Below the pieces are notes generated by a model, which was not told the origin of the DNA, searched no databases, and saw only the letters and a list, made by a program, of their open reading frames with translations. The position numbers and the translations under genes were made by a program. 64,000 bases of DNA from Vitis vinifera (Eukaryota; Streptophyta; Magnoliopsida; Vitales; Vitaceae), in the NCBI RefSeq assembly GCF_030704535.1, contig NC_081817.1, forward strand, positions 4,411,501 through 4,475,500, given 5' to 3'. Positions 33,903-56,510 of this stretch are shown piece after piece (the stretch's first letter is position 1; each line of letters starts with the position of its first letter).

Positions 33903-36900
33903 CTACTTCAGTAGATTGGCGCTTTCAATGTGATCATCAAACTTGTAATACATTGGATTAGGAAGCTTGAATATGCGTTTCCCTAAACTTGGGCCTGTCA
34001 GAGCATCCATATGACCGCTAATCACAGCTGTTATTCGGAAGCCCTCTTTCTGTATTACGCCCCTTTGTCTGGAAAAATATTCATGAGTATCCATTTGCAT
34101 TTCATCATCTGACCTGCAAGAATGCTGAAATCAAATTAACCTACAAGTTCAAGGTATAGCTTCAGATAAGAGACAAAGTGGAATCTAAGAGTGGAGACCA
34201 TCTGGATAACATATCTTCACATGCCCTCAAAGAGTTCTATAAAGTAAGAAATGGCAAATGAAACTTGATCAGGAGGGAATAGTCTAAGACATTAAGCTCA
34301 TTATCCAATATTTTAGGAATCTAAAAAGAGATATTGTTGGTTAAAAATCAGCATAAGCAAGACTTTCACAAACACCCAAACCTTTTAAATGATTAAAAGC
34401 TCTTAAATAATAAGATCTTGGAAAAATAAAATGAAAGAAAAAATGTAAGAGAAAGGAAAAGAAATAGAACTGGTTTGACGAGGTTGTGCACTACAACTAT
34501 ACTCCATTCAATTCTGTCAAGGTCTTGAGCAAGGAGTCATTACAAAGGGGAAAAACAATACAAAAGGGAACATCTTATCTGTTGGAGAGTATGACATATA
34601 TTGTGAACCCAAATCTTTTATGCTTAAATTTTTAGGAAAATTTATTGTTTTACATTATCCCTGAAAGCACAAAAGTTCTAAAATGAAAAAGGCGATCAGA
34701 AAAATAAACATCTGAGTTTAGCCATTAGCCTGAATGACTAAATATTGTTTGCTATACCCAATATATCTGGCTTGATGAGGTGTGGAGAAAAAAACATTTA
34801 TGTACCAATAACTAGAAATGTGAGGCTTTACCAGGGTACCCCCTCCATTTAAATTTTTCGCAGCTCTTTACTTGATGAATTCAATTGTCTCATTCAATAA
34901 AGAAACATGAGAACAATACCTCATAATCAATGAAGACCAATTCCGGTATCCTGCAGTAGTAAGGTGCTCTATGGTGGCATTTCGTTGTTTCTCAGGCTTC
35001 CTTGATAGCAAAATCAAAGACCACCCACCAGCTTGAAGTTTCATGCAAAATCTTAGAATAAGCTTGTGTTTTAGATCTTTGGTCTCTTCAATGCATTCAT
35101 TACATCCATTTTGATCAAATCTGTGAAAAACAAGTATTTCTTTTTTCATTTAGAAATGACAATCTAAATTCATGAATATTTTCAAGGGCAACAATATATA
35201 TTTCAGACTAAATAAATTAGAGGGGAATTCATCAAAATAAAAGTAGTAACAAATCACATTCAGAAAGGGTCTACATTCTGGGTTCATTGAAAGGAAAATA
35301 GAAGAAAGAAATGTCCTGATTGACATCGCAAACTGAAATTGGGCAAGGAAAAAAAGCATTCTACATATGTCCATGCCTGTGTGCTGCACAAACATCGATT
35401 GAAAATCCAACATAGTTGAAAATAAGAAACAAATAAATTACTAATGGGATATTTCTTTTTCTAGCTTCATGGCAGATGATTGATAGCTGACAAATTTTAG
35501 ATTTGAGATAGGTGGAAAAGATGAGGACAAGAAAACAGACTAGATCAGAAGGACATGTGAAGTTCTAAATCAATCCTGTCATTGATCCTGGAGTAGATGT
35601 TCTCGCTGGTAAAAAAATAGCAATAGCAATAGCAATAGCAAGAAGGGAAAAGAAAGTGAGGAGATCAGAAGAATAAAAAGATAAAACTTTAACTATTGAG
35701 TTCAAACCCTTTGAAAACAAGTATTTAAGAAAGACATCCAAAACCTTGATCCCTTACTGAGGTACCAGCACATTCACCAAAGAACCAAGTGGTTGATGGA
35801 TCCTAAAATAGGCTCTTTACAAGAACCAAGCTATTTTTACATTAGGAACATAATCCACAATAACAAGTTTCACATTAGCAGGGAGGAAAGCATCGATCAA
35901 AGCAATAGAAGCAAACATGTTTTCATAAAACAGGGGGTAAATACCTGTACAGATTGTTGTAAAGAGGATTTGATGAGTGGAAATCATCTATATCCAACAA
36001 AAGTGCATCTAGACCATCACCCAGGGGTGTGACAGTACTGAAGTATTTCTCAGCTAACCACATAGTAAACTTAAAATCTTTTGCATATTGACCTTCTTTT
36101 ATGTACTGAATAGCAAAATCCTTGCAAACTGAAGGGAATTCATTTACTTCCAAGCTGTTGATCTCCGCATGAAGAGTGAAAATCTTGCAATAACTGTAAT
36201 AATCACTAGACTTTGACGAGTCGACAGCTCCTGACCTCTCTATTTGACAGGATTGCAACATTACCACCAATGCAATCAGCAAAGTAATTAGCAAAACCCC
36301 AATGGTAGTAAGCGCACCAATGAAGATGGTTGCAGCAAAAGATGTCATATAGATCCCCGACTCCACCACATAATGGCTCCCCATATCTATGGCCAAGAAA
36401 AATAACAGGATCAATGTAACAGGTAGCCAAACTTAATATAAAATGATCCTCTGCCTGTCAAATACAGTATGTATCAATAGTTCGCCAATATCAGCCACCA
36501 CTGGCATACCAGAAGAAATGGAATACATGTAAATGGATGCATGCCCTGCCCAATGAATTCAATTTTTATAGCAAATAACCCAAAAAAGCCCCATTTGGCA
36601 AACCCTACATTCATGACAAAAGATTTTCCTGCAATTTTTCTGGTTCTCTAAGCTTTTAAAATAACCAAAACAAATTTGAAAGCAAGTATCAGACATCTTC
36701 AGATGGAACCCAATATCAGTAGGCTCCCATTTTCATGGGGACACAACAGATGTATAAACTAGCCATCAAACCCAGTTCTTTGCATGGGCTAAATAAACTA
36801 AATCCTTCTCATGATAGTGTATGAATCAGAAAATCACCCATACAAAGATAAGATGTTGCATACCAGAACCTCCTCTACTAGAAGAAAGGCTTTGGGTGGA

Positions 36901-36936
36901 ATACTCGCGCTCCATTTGATGAGCATAGGCGGACAT
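33903..36936 (-). CDS. Membrane-anchored HAD superfamily subfamily IIIB acid phosphatase-like protein
   Basis: Four coding exons on the minus strand: 36936-36864, 36386-35945, 35120-34920 and 34113-33903 (TAG). All phases close, giving 308 residues. The start [13 protein letters not shown] and the following [18 protein letters not shown] resemble the Arabidopsis At2g39920 type. One transmembrane helix follows ([28 protein letters not shown], about residues 38-65, type II anchor). Then comes the HAD domain. Motif I reads [10 protein letters not shown], two aspartates spaced as in DxD but with Phe where catalytic members carry Thr or Ser. The later [10 protein letters not shown] supplies the conserved basic residue. 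Relatives include plant vegetative storage proteins and class B-like phosphatases. Whether it is catalytically active is unclear. The 5' UTR likely extends upstream with introns to about 37.5 kb. Confidence 0.85.
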
Positions 36937-37560
36937 TGGAACAGCCCCACCAGCAAAAGAATAGCTCAAGCAGTAAACAGGAAGAAATAGCTAGATCACC
37001 GATGTCTAATCAATTGAAGTCCAATCCCTTCTAGTTAATAGAATGGTCCTCTGCAATAGCAAAGAATTAAGTCATGGAGATGGCAAACCCAATTCATCCT
37101 CATCATAAAATAAAAAAATTTCCGAGAAAAAAGCAAACCCACTCGCAATTCTACTTTCGGGTTGCTTACATGCTGATGTATTCCGAACTGAGTCTAAATT
37201 CCACATAACCCAAATCCAAGAAAACAAACACTATGAGAGTAGAATAAAAATAAAGAAAGAAAACTGAAATTCCAAATCGAACCTAATTCTCCGCAACGTA
37301 GAACCAAAAACTTACCAGCAGCATGATTTTCCATGCTAACAGTAACAGTGTGCCCAACAAAATCAAAAGCGAAGAAAACAGAAGAAAATGATGAGAAGGT
37401 TTTCATCTCCAGCCAACAAAAAGAAAGAGGAATTCAAACAGTCATCATAATCGACACATGTGTAGTACACATGTGCATATGATAGAAGAGAGAGAGGAGA
37501 GACCAGAGAGCACCGCTGAAGAGAGATCTCGAAAATGCGCCCATTGGCCCATTTCTCTCT
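36937..37560 (-). other. Probable 5' UTR and promoter of the phosphatase-like gene
   Basis: The minus strand shows a CT-rich leader-like tract (complement of the GA-rich sequence at 37483-37505). There are no convincing coding frames. An inverted repeat CACATGTG-(5)-CACATGTG lies at about 37456-37476. Confidence 0.4.
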
Positions 37561-40560
37561 CATTCCGGAAATTTCCTTGGTTTGTATGGTTGCGTGTACT
37601 ACTCTACTGGGGAGAATTTTGTCTTTTTAATCTGACGGTGAAAACTGAAAAGGATATTCCTATCCAATAAATATGGGAGGAATGGTATCATGGGATGTAG
37701 CTTCGTGTCTGAAATCCACCACATTAATTCTTCCTTCACAAATCGCAGCTGCATATAATCCAAATTAGAGTCGTATTACCTAAATGCCCCTCTAAAAATT
37801 AATATGTTGCCCCTTTTTTCTTCCATTTTTCATTTCTATTTCTTTTGGATAGGAATAAATTTGAGTCCTGTCTTGTAAGATGAAATAAAGAAAAAATATA
37901 TATTTATTTCTATTTTTATTTCTTCAATAAAAATAAATTTGATGATTTTGATTCTTGTGTTTTAATGCAAAATTAGAATAATTTGATAACAATCAAAATA
38001 TGAATAGAAAAAAAATTAATTCGACAATAATTCTGTTAAATATATTTTAAAATAATTTTTTATTTTTTATTTTTTTAAATAAAATATCGTTTAAGAGTTT
38101 TTTAGCTAAATATAAAAATAAGAAAAATAATATTTACTTAATAAATAAAAATTAATCATAAAAAATCACGAAAGCTAATAAAAATAGAAGGATAAATAAA
38201 AAGTTAATTAATAATAGAGTTTTTTTTGGATCAAACTAATTCAAAATTACTAAACTTTATATTAAAATAAATGCTAATTTGCTAAGAAAATTGATATTAA
38301 TTCACTTGATTTTGGATTTTTAAATTATTTTTAAAAATGATTAAACTGTTAACAAATCCATACATTAAATCTTACTTGATTTCAAATTTATTTGCCCCAT
38401 GAAAAAACTCCGAAAAACATATTTATATATAAAGGAGAAACTAACATGGTCATTTTGAACCAATTTTAATTTAAAAAAATCATATATTAATTGATATAAA
38501 TTTCAAATTATCTTTAAAAATTATTAAACACATTAAAAGTTTAACATGCTAAGTTGACTTGATTTGAGATATATTTATTTATTTATAAAAATTTGAAGAA
38601 AAAATATCTTATAAAAAGTTTTTTTTTTTTAAATTTCAACATCTATTTTATGTGAAAAAATATTTTTCATCCAACCAAACACAATATAAGATAATTTACC
38701 AGGTCGATACTTTATCAAAGGAATATTTGAGGAGGACTCATCAAAGCTAACAATGATGGTTGAAATTTTGAAGAACAAAATGAGATTTTGTTTAAAAATA
38801 TTGAAAATAAAAAGTTGAGAAAAAGGTTGAAAACTTTGTTGCAAAAAAGGTTCTTGTTGGAAGTTCTAAAAATGAACCTAAATAAATCATATTCTTAGGG
38901 AAGGATTATGATTTAGGTGATGGTGCTTTAATTTTTTTTTTTTTTTCAATTATCAAATTCAATGCAATAATAAGGGGATATAACAGTGAACAATAACAAA
39001 AAGGTAATACAATAATAAAGAGACAGAGGGAGAGAAAGTAAACACCAAATTCAACTTGGTTCAGCACAATCTTACCCATGTCTACTATTGTCTAGTTGAA
39101 ACCAAACTACACTTTTTTATACCTCTAGTTGAAACCAAGGCTCCTTCAAAGTACCAATCAACACATCCACCTCTTATCAAAACCCTCTCGTCTAGAGAAC
39201 CAAATGTGTATTGAAGGTCGGTACAAAGGGTGAAAGTATACTAAAGAAGGTAGTTAGATCCAAGAATGCAAGATAAGAGTAATTGCACTCAAAGTGTATC
39301 AAAAACTCAAATAAAAAGAAGTTTTTGGAGTCTAAATAAGACACTTTTGCGCAAGTTAGCCATTAGGCACAATTTCTCACTTCATTGGTTGATTGGTCGA
39401 TCCATTGCTTGATTAGATGTTGGAGCTTAATGCTTGTTACAAGTGATCATTTAATCCCAACTGATCAATTGGTTAGTTCTTAGATTGCTCAACCAATAGA
39501 CATTGCCAACATACTACAAACCTGGGGCCAAATAGAATCGATTGACTGTCCAAGTTAGAAAATTGATGTTTTATGCTCTTAAGACAATCTTCTAGTTTTG
39601 GCTAAGCTCTAGCTAAGTTTCCCAGTGTTGAGAAACCCAGTTTTAAACTTGAGAATATGCTGGAAAAATTGGGTTTTTAGCATTAAATAAGTGTAGCTGA
39701 TTTTATTAAAAGCCTCTTCAATTTTCACATTCAAGATCTTCACTTTGAGAACTCCAGAAAAATGATTCATTTAAATACAAAGTTTAATCTTAAAAGAACA
39801 GATTTTTATGGAGTATAGCCCCAAGATTCATAGCTCATTGAAAATTGCATCCTGTTTAAGCACTTCAAGACCAAATTAAGGGTTAATCCTTCATTTGGCT
39901 ACCATCAAAATTGGTCTTAAGAAACCTTGGACTGATGCTTACTAAGAAAATTACAGGCTTTTAAAATCATAGCTTTTTTGCCTTGCTTCTAACAAAGCAA
40001 AAGCACCTTACTACACTCATAAATTGAGACACATCTTATATCTCCATTCAGAAAAACCCATATCTATCTGACAAAGCTGTTAAGCGAATTGGCATCTTTC
40101 CAAACTTCCAACATACTTTTGACAAAATTGAATCATAAACAACTCAATTTTATAAAAGCACTTACAATGTTTCGTTTCTCCACGCAGGTGTGTTGTAGCA
40201 CAATTTGGTTCTGCAAAACCAAGTTTAACCAAGCCATAACAAGATAATCAACCTTTCATGAAGCTTGTGAACAGAGACAGAATATAAGGAAACTGAAAAT
40301 TCATGTCCCATACATTCACAAAGACCCACAACCCAATTCCGAAACAACACACCTTTTGTGAAACACAGACCTCTATCAATTCACAAACAGCTTACTTATC
40401 CAGGGGACCATGTTCCACAGCAGCCATTTGATTTCCATGCATTCACAAAAATGAAGAATTCATACACAGTGAAGATGAAAAAGAAGGAAACTCAGGGATA
40501 CCGCCATGGGATGATTCCCAATATATAGCAAAAAGTTTGGATACAAAATTTCAGCCTCCA
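37561..40560. other. AT-rich intergenic DNA, no gene seen
   Basis: 37.8-38.9 kb is strongly AT-rich. 38.9-40.2 kb is more balanced and repeat-like (T-run at 38932-38946), but I could not classify it. I see no intact frame or RNA gene. Confidence 0.4.
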
Positions 40561-40800
40561 TTTTTTATCAAACAATGCAAGGTATCATGTTAATTTCAAC
40601 CTCCATCTTTCCATTCAAAGAGAGAAGGCATAATATTTTTTTATTCTAATAAACAATTTGTTTAGCAGCCAACAAAAATGCTACTTTTTCATCCCCAACT
40701 GAAGCATCCTGGACAAACTTACCTGGTTCAGGAGGCTATGCAGAGTTTTGATCTAGTAGTACAACAAACCCAAATGACAATAAATACCTAGGAGCTTTTT

Positions 40801-50304
<9,504 letters not shown>

Positions 50305-50822
50305 GAATCACCACAGTAGCTTTCTTGAATTGAAACCCTAATCAGAATTGAGAAATAGCTCAATATTTTCGCGTTTAGCTAACAAATATTGCACAAACCT
50401 CAACTGGGGATTGAATATATAGGTTTATGGAGCTCCTCAGTCCTCAGTCCTCACTTCCTCATCGCTCTCGCATTCCCGCCGCCGGTGTTTGGGTGGAACC
50501 ACTTTCCCATTCTCAATCGGAATAAGGAGCGGTGCTGAATTTAAATTATCGCATCCAAACAACAGTCTTTCCCTACAACCGAAAATGCATCATATTCCAT
50601 TAATTAATATCTATGAGCTAGATTTAATTTACAATGTATAAGATATCCTCTGATGTTATGCCATATATTTAGATTCCATTTCACAGTGATTTTATAAAAC
50701 TCTTTTAATTTAAAAGATGGTTTTGAAAAAACATTCGGTGTTTTGTTTAAAAATTTGAAAAATCACTTGTAGTATTAAAAAATTACTTGTAATGTTTTCT
50801 AAAAAAACAAAATCATTGAGAT
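50305..50822. other. Promoter region of ADSL and AT-rich flank
   Basis: Mixed-composition sequence to about 50540 probably holds the 5' UTR and promoter. AT-rich DNA follows. No clear TATA box. Confidence 0.45.
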
Positions 50823-51400
50823 GGTGTTTGGTACGTAAGAATGAAAAATGGGAATAGACATCTCATTTATTTTCTACCTCATTTTCATGTTTGGATAAAT
50901 TTTATGAAAATAGGAATAGAAATAACAATGATTCCGATAAAAATCAAATCTTACTTATAAGTGAGATTTCAATTCATCGTAGTGGTATTATGGTTCATTC
51001 GTTCCATAAGAAAATATTAAATAGTCTAAAATTACTATTTTACCATTGAATTTCGTTCATCGGATGTCTCTTCATCCCATAATAAGACTTATTTTTTTAG
51101 TTTTATTATTTAGTAATAAAAAAAAAAACTCTCAAAAATTTATTTATTTTTAAATGAAAATTAAAAATTTATTTTAAACTATGTGTAAGGGTATTATTGT
51201 CAAAAAAAAATTTAAAATTTTATTTTATTTTATTCCCATTCCTATTATTACCAAACATTGTAATGAAAATAAATAATCATGAATTATAGGTTCATCCGAA
51301 CACTAAAAATTGAATTACCAAATTTATTTCTATTCACCAAAAAAATAGGAATTAAAACAAAATATTTCTTTTCATTCTTTATTCTCGTGTACCAAATACC
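50823..51400. mobile_element. ~580-bp non-autonomous DNA transposon (MITE-like)
   Basis: The ends are inverted: GGTGTTTGGTACGTAAGAAT on the left, against GGTATTTGGTACACGAGAAT when the right end is reverse-complemented. Homology continues for about 28 bp. The interior is AT-rich without coding content. No clear target duplication, so the superfamily is undecided. Confidence 0.6.
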
Positions 51401-52537
51401 TACCTTAAGTTTAAGTAAAAACACCTCCAATTGCACTCTTAGATTATGATAAATAAATAAAAAGCATGTCGGTTTTTTAATATTTAATATTTAAAAATTA
51501 TATTATATTTTAATATTTGTTATTAATAAAAATATGAACCAGTTTACAACTCATAATTTAATAAGTAGTAAACAAAATATAGATAATATATTTTATCACT
51601 CATTTCATTTAATGTCTGGTTTAATATGGTATATAATCCAACCAAATATGAAATAAGATAAGTCTTATCTCATACCGTATTCAATCAAATAATATCACCC
51701 AAAAAAAATTGTAAGTATAATAAATGAAGTTAATTTCATAGTATAAAGTTATGGATAAATTTATTTTAGAAAAAAAAATTAAAATGTTTGAAAAATAATT
51801 TACCAAGTTATTAAAACCTAAATCAAAAAATATTTTTTTCTTTAAAAATTTTTTAACTCTTTGATAAGGGAAAGTAATTTAAAACTGATTTTACTTATAA
51901 AAATGAAAACATTTTTAGTGTTAGGTGCTATGATATTTTATTGTCCCCCGAGGAAGAAGTTTTTAAATTTCCATGTTTGGAATGAAAAAAATTTCAAAAT
52001 TTTTAGTATGTTATAAATGCATTCGATATGATAATAGATGACCACCACCTTCTCCCCGTTTCTCATTTTTTGCTTGCCATGTTTATTACCATTAATGTTC
52101 CATTTATTTTAATTTCATTTATAGTATTTAATGAGACCTATAAAAGGCTCTTGGAATAAAAAGAAAATCTCCAATTCTATCTGGGTCTCTTAGTTGTACT
52201 CTCCTTAATACATTTATGAGAATATTTATATGTTTATAATGTTTTCAAAGGCAGGTCGGAGGTTGAACTGAAAAAGTTATCGATTTACGATTTATTGGTC
52301 GAACAGTATTTGAATCGATGATATCATAAATATATAATTTATATTTTATTAAAATATATATATAACCCAACATGATTTTGATCAACTAATAGTTGATCGA
52401 TTTGATGGCATGACTGTCAATTCAAACTATTTGAAGTCGGATCAATTGTTAAACGATCCAATTCGTCAGATTGAATCGAAAAGGTTGTTGGTCAACGATC
52501 GAACTAGTCAATCTCATTCAATTTTCAAAACATTGTA
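51401..52537. other. AT-rich intergenic DNA, no gene seen
   Basis: No supported exon or RNA gene. It ends at the TRIM array. Confidence 0.5.
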
Positions 52538-54079
52538 TGTAATGACCTACTCCCAACCGTGTAAATATTGTCCACTTTTGATCCAAAGGGGCCCTCATGG
52601 CTTTAAAACGCGTTTATAGGGTTAAGAGGAGTCCATACTTATATAGTGTCAGAAATTTTTCCTCATATTCGATGTGGGATGTCACAAACACCCCCCCCCC
52701 CCCAATGCAGACACAACGTCCTCGTGTCCCACAGGATTGCAGGGCCAAATAGATGAACACCCCTACAGGGCCAAACAAACCACTACACCGAGGTCGGAGA
52801 TTGGCTCTAATACTATTTGTAACGATTTGCTCCCAACTGTGTAGATATTGTCTGCTTTGTACCCAAAGGGACCCTCACGTCTTTAAAACACATCTACAAG
52901 GTTACGAAGAGTTCATACTTATATAGTGTCAGGAACTTTCTCTTTTATTCGATGTGGGATGTCACAAACACCCCCCATGCAGACACAACGTCCTCGTTGT
53001 GTCCCACAGGATTGTGGGGCTAAACAGACAAACACCCTTATTAGACTAAACAAACCACCACACTGAGGTCGGAGATCGACTTTGATACTATTTTGTAATG
53101 ACCTGCTCCCAACTGTGTAAATATTTTCCACTTTGGACCCAAAGGAGCCCTCACAACTTTAAAACGCGTCTATAGGGTTAAGAGGAGTTCATACTTATAT
53201 AGTGCCAAAAACTTTATCTCCTATTCGATATGGGATGTCACAAACCCCCCTCTTCCTCCCCCCATGCAGACACAACGTCCTCGTTGTGTCCCACAAGATT
53301 GTGGGGTCAAACAGATGAACACTCTTTCAGGGCCAAACAAACCCCCACACCGAGGTTGGAGATCAACTCTAATACCATTTGTAATGACCCGCTTCCAACT
53401 GTGTAGATATTATCCGCTTTGAACCCAAAGGGGCCCTTATAACTTTAAAACGTGTCTACAAGGTTACGAGGATTCCATACTTATATAGTGTCAGAAACTT
53501 TATCTTCTATCTGATGTGGGATATCACAAAGACCCCCCATATAGGCACAACGTCCTCATTGTGTTCCACAGGATTGCGGGGCCAAACAGACGAACACCCC
53601 TACGGGGCCAAACAAACCACCACACCGAGGTCAGAGATCGGCTCTGATACTATTTGTAATGACCCGCTCTCAACCGTGTAGATATTGTTTGTTTTGTACC
53701 CAAAGGGACCCTCACGGCTTTAAAACGCATCTATAAGGTTACGAAGAGTCTATACTTATATAATGTTAGAAACTTTCATTTCTATCCGATGTGGGATGTC
53801 ACAAACACCCCCCATGCAGACACAACGTCCTCATTGTGTCCTACAGGATTGCGGGGCTAAACAAACAAACACCCATACTGGGCTAAACAAACCACTACAC
53901 CGAGGTCAGGAATCGACTCTGATACCATTTTGTAACAACCTGCTCCCAACTGTGTAGATATTGTCTGCTTTGGACCTAAAAGAGCCCTTATGGCTTTAAA
54001 ACAAGTCTATAGAGTTAAGAAGAGTCCATACTTATATAGCGTCATGAATTTTCCCTCCTATCTAATGTGGGATGTCACA
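52538..54079 (-). mobile_element. Tandem array of a TRIM (terminal-repeat retrotransposon in miniature): six LTRs, five internal regions
   Basis: Six related LTRs, each exactly 149 bp as I delimit them, lie at 52538-52686, 52818-52966, 53094-53242, 53380-53528, 53655-53803 and 53931-54079. Read on the minus strand they run from TGTGACATCCCACATC to TTACA. Each is separated by an internal region of only about 127-137 bp. Inside each, next to the LTR end, is a TGGTATCAGAG-like site matching the initiator-methionine tRNA, the usual plant primer-binding site; this sets the orientation as minus. A CTATATAAG box lies within the LTRs. Nothing is protein-coding. Flanks TTGTA and TTATA may be a worn 5-bp duplication. 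The copies differ moderately from each other, so the array is not very young. It belongs to the TRIM group that ends GATGTGGGATGTCACA on the other strand. I see no 5S-like part that would make it Cassandra. Confidence 0.88.
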
Positions 54080-55891
54080 TTATATATTTCTCTTTATTCC
54101 TCTTTACATCTAACCTTTCATTTATTTTTATTTATAACAATATAATTTTTTTTAAAAGGTTTTAATTAAAAAACATCTAGAATTCTATGAAATTTGGAAA
54201 ATCATAACGTTCTCTCTTAGAAAAAATAATCTTTTTATCTTATTCTTTACAACTTTTAATTATATTCTTTTATCTTTCCTAGTATTCTCCTCTTTATTTT
54301 ATCAATGATCATTTTTTTTTCTTTACTTTTGATGATCTTTTGAGTTGATGTATTTTTTAAGAATTTATTCCAAATAAATATGAGATTCTACTTTGAATCT
54401 AGTATGCTCTTGTATAGAATCAAAGAAAATGGGAAAAACAAGGTTTTACCATGATAATTTTATATATTATTTTAATATTTTTTTTTCAATATAAATAGTA
54501 AAAGTCTTACGATAATGATTAATACATCATTTTAAATTTTTATTATTATAAATAATCTTTTAGTAAATTATAAATTTCATACTAGTTTCACTCTTTTCCA
54601 ATATCCATGGTATAGTTGGTTAAGGTATAATTTCAATCGGTTGAGGGACAATTGAATATTGATGATACCTTCAATTGAGCTTAGAAACTCCAGTAGTCAC
54701 CTACAAAGTATGATCAATTAAGGGTCTTTTATTACTTGTTGGATTGTCAAGCAAGAAACCTAGAGATTGAAGAGTTTTAAAACATTTATTGATAAGAGAA
54801 CAACTGCATTCAATTGAGAAAATATCATGTCTCTTATTCAAAGCTCTTCTTCTAAATTCATTGATTTTCTACTTGTAAATTCATTAAGTGCATCTTCAAA
54901 TCTATCATAACTTTTCTTTGTATTGTAAGTTAAACCAGTTCCAAGATTGGAAGCATCAATTTCATTCTTTATTTACTCATTGTGAGAGAATAGACGTCAA
55001 GTTGTTTGTAAACTTGAACAGATTGCGAAGGTACATTGAAATCTAAACATCCAAGTATAAAAAAAGTTTGAAGACTTTGACTTTAAAAGTCTTAGTGATA
55101 ATAGAACTCTCAATTAAGAACTTGAGGAAAATAGACATAAATAAAATGTCAAATAGTATTATACATTCTTTCTCTCAAATATCTTTAATTTATTATTATC
55201 TAATTTCTCTATTTAATTTATTATTGTCTTATTTCTCATTTTCTTATTAATTGATTACTTTTTAAAAGGTTTTTAACACCCAATTTACCTCCTCCTCTTA
55301 AGTGATTTGCTTAATCAAATTAGCTGTTTTTTACAAATCAATAATTTATTTGTATAACTTATCCTTTTTTTCTTTAATTAATAAGTAGCATTGGATTGTA
55401 ATAATAGGTGTCGAACCATTATTAACCACGTAAGAATGAAAAAGAATTTTTCTAATTGAGGTCATTGATGCATTAATTAAAACAAGGTTAAAATTTTAAA
55501 ATAACTTTTTTCTTATTTTCCATTACTTATATTTATGATCAAAGTAGTTATAGAATATTAACAAAAAAATCAATTAGAACTGGTTTGGGAATTGTTTTTT
55601 GGACTTGAAAATATGTTTTGATAATTTTTTTTTACTAGAAAGTAGTGTTTTGAGAACTTGTTCTAAAAATTTAAGCACAAACTAACTTTTTTCTTAGTCA
55701 TCAAATGCATCCTTCGGGTCTATAAGTTCGATTTGTCCATTTGCGTTCACTATCGCTTCATCGCATTGCAAGTGGACATGTGGTAGCATTATGGTATTTT
55801 TTAAAAAATATTTTAATTATTTTCAATTATTGTTCAAAAATAAAAATAAAAAAAAATAAAACATGTATAAAGTAGTTTAAAAAAATATTTA
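54080..55891. other. AT-rich intergenic DNA, no gene seen
   Basis: No supported exon. The sequence around 54600-55320 is slightly less AT-rich but has no recognisable family. Confidence 0.45.
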
Positions 55892-56101
55892 GGCTATGTT
55901 TGGTTCCCAAAAAATGCTAAGGAAAGGAAAAAAAATGCAAAGGAAAATAATTTTCTTTAGTTCGGATGACATGGAAAATTTGATGAAAAAAAAATATAAA
56001 GAAAAATATAAAGGAAAATATCATAATATTTTCCCCGATATTTTCCTTAAAAAATAACGAGGAAAATAAGAGGGAATGAGAAGGGAAAAGGGGGGGAAAA
56101 T

Positions 56102-56248
56102 TTATCGGGCTATTATGTCTTCACCGAGCATCTCCTCCCTCTCCCCCACCTCCCTGGCCTTCAGCTCCGCCTTGGACCGCTCCAGCTCCACCACCTTGGC
56201 CCTCAGGCAGGCGATTTCCTCAACGGCATGGCAACTTGGGTCAGCACC
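56102..56248 (-). pseudogene. Coiled-coil gene fragment
   Basis: The minus strand reads [20 protein letters not shown] then [18 protein letters not shown], a heptad-patterned coiled coil in GC-rich DNA, ending in TAA. It resembles the inner coil of a plant coiled-coil protein whose N-terminus resembles the frame at 57914-57612; that link is inference. No start codon or complete gene surrounds it. Confidence 0.45.
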
Positions 56249-56393
56249 AGCGTGGCATCAGCCTTCTTCGCGTCTCTGGAGCGTTGCTCCTGCATCAATC
56301 TGTCCACGACCGACATGGACGACGACGACTATGGGGAGGAGGCCAAGGACCGGCCTTTGATGCTCACCAGTGAGTCCCCAAAAAGCGACGTCG

Positions 56394-56510
56394 TCAATAG
56401 TAGTTGTCGATCCTGACGTCTCCGAACAACTCCATCTCATGCTTCACCTTTTTTGCCGCTAGCACCGGAGGGGGAGCCGACGAATAGGATGACTCCATCG
56501 TGGCCGCCAT
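56394..56510 (-). pseudogene. N-terminal fragment of a prolyl oligopeptidase-like gene
   Basis: The minus-strand frame from ATG at 56510 gives 38 residues, MAATMESSYSSAPPPVLAAK then [18 protein letters not shown], followed by TGA. The end matches the start of plant prolyl oligopeptidase/oligopeptidase B-like proteins (consensus near HxMEMFGDVRVDNYYWLRDD). It breaks off exactly where WLRDD should follow. None of the rest of the ~700-residue enzyme is here, so this is a dead fragment. Confidence 0.6.

Noticed and set aside
38930-40200. Possible degenerate retroelement between the phosphatase-like gene and ADSL
   Set aside because: The composition differs from the flanks, but I found no ends, coding remnant or primer site to support a call.
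52919-53131. Short open frames in the TRIM array
   Set aside because: TRIM elements have no coding capacity, and these frames are chance readings of the repeat.
52538-54079. Ordinary satellite DNA or a CRISPR-like array
   Set aside because: The units contain LTR ends, a TATA-like box and a tRNA primer site in a fixed order, so it is a retroelement array. CRISPR is not expected in a plant nuclear genome.
56076-56416. Plus-strand Ser/Thr-rich open frames
   Set aside because: They are the complement of the coiled-coil and prolyl-oligopeptidase-like fragments; the sense strand is minus.
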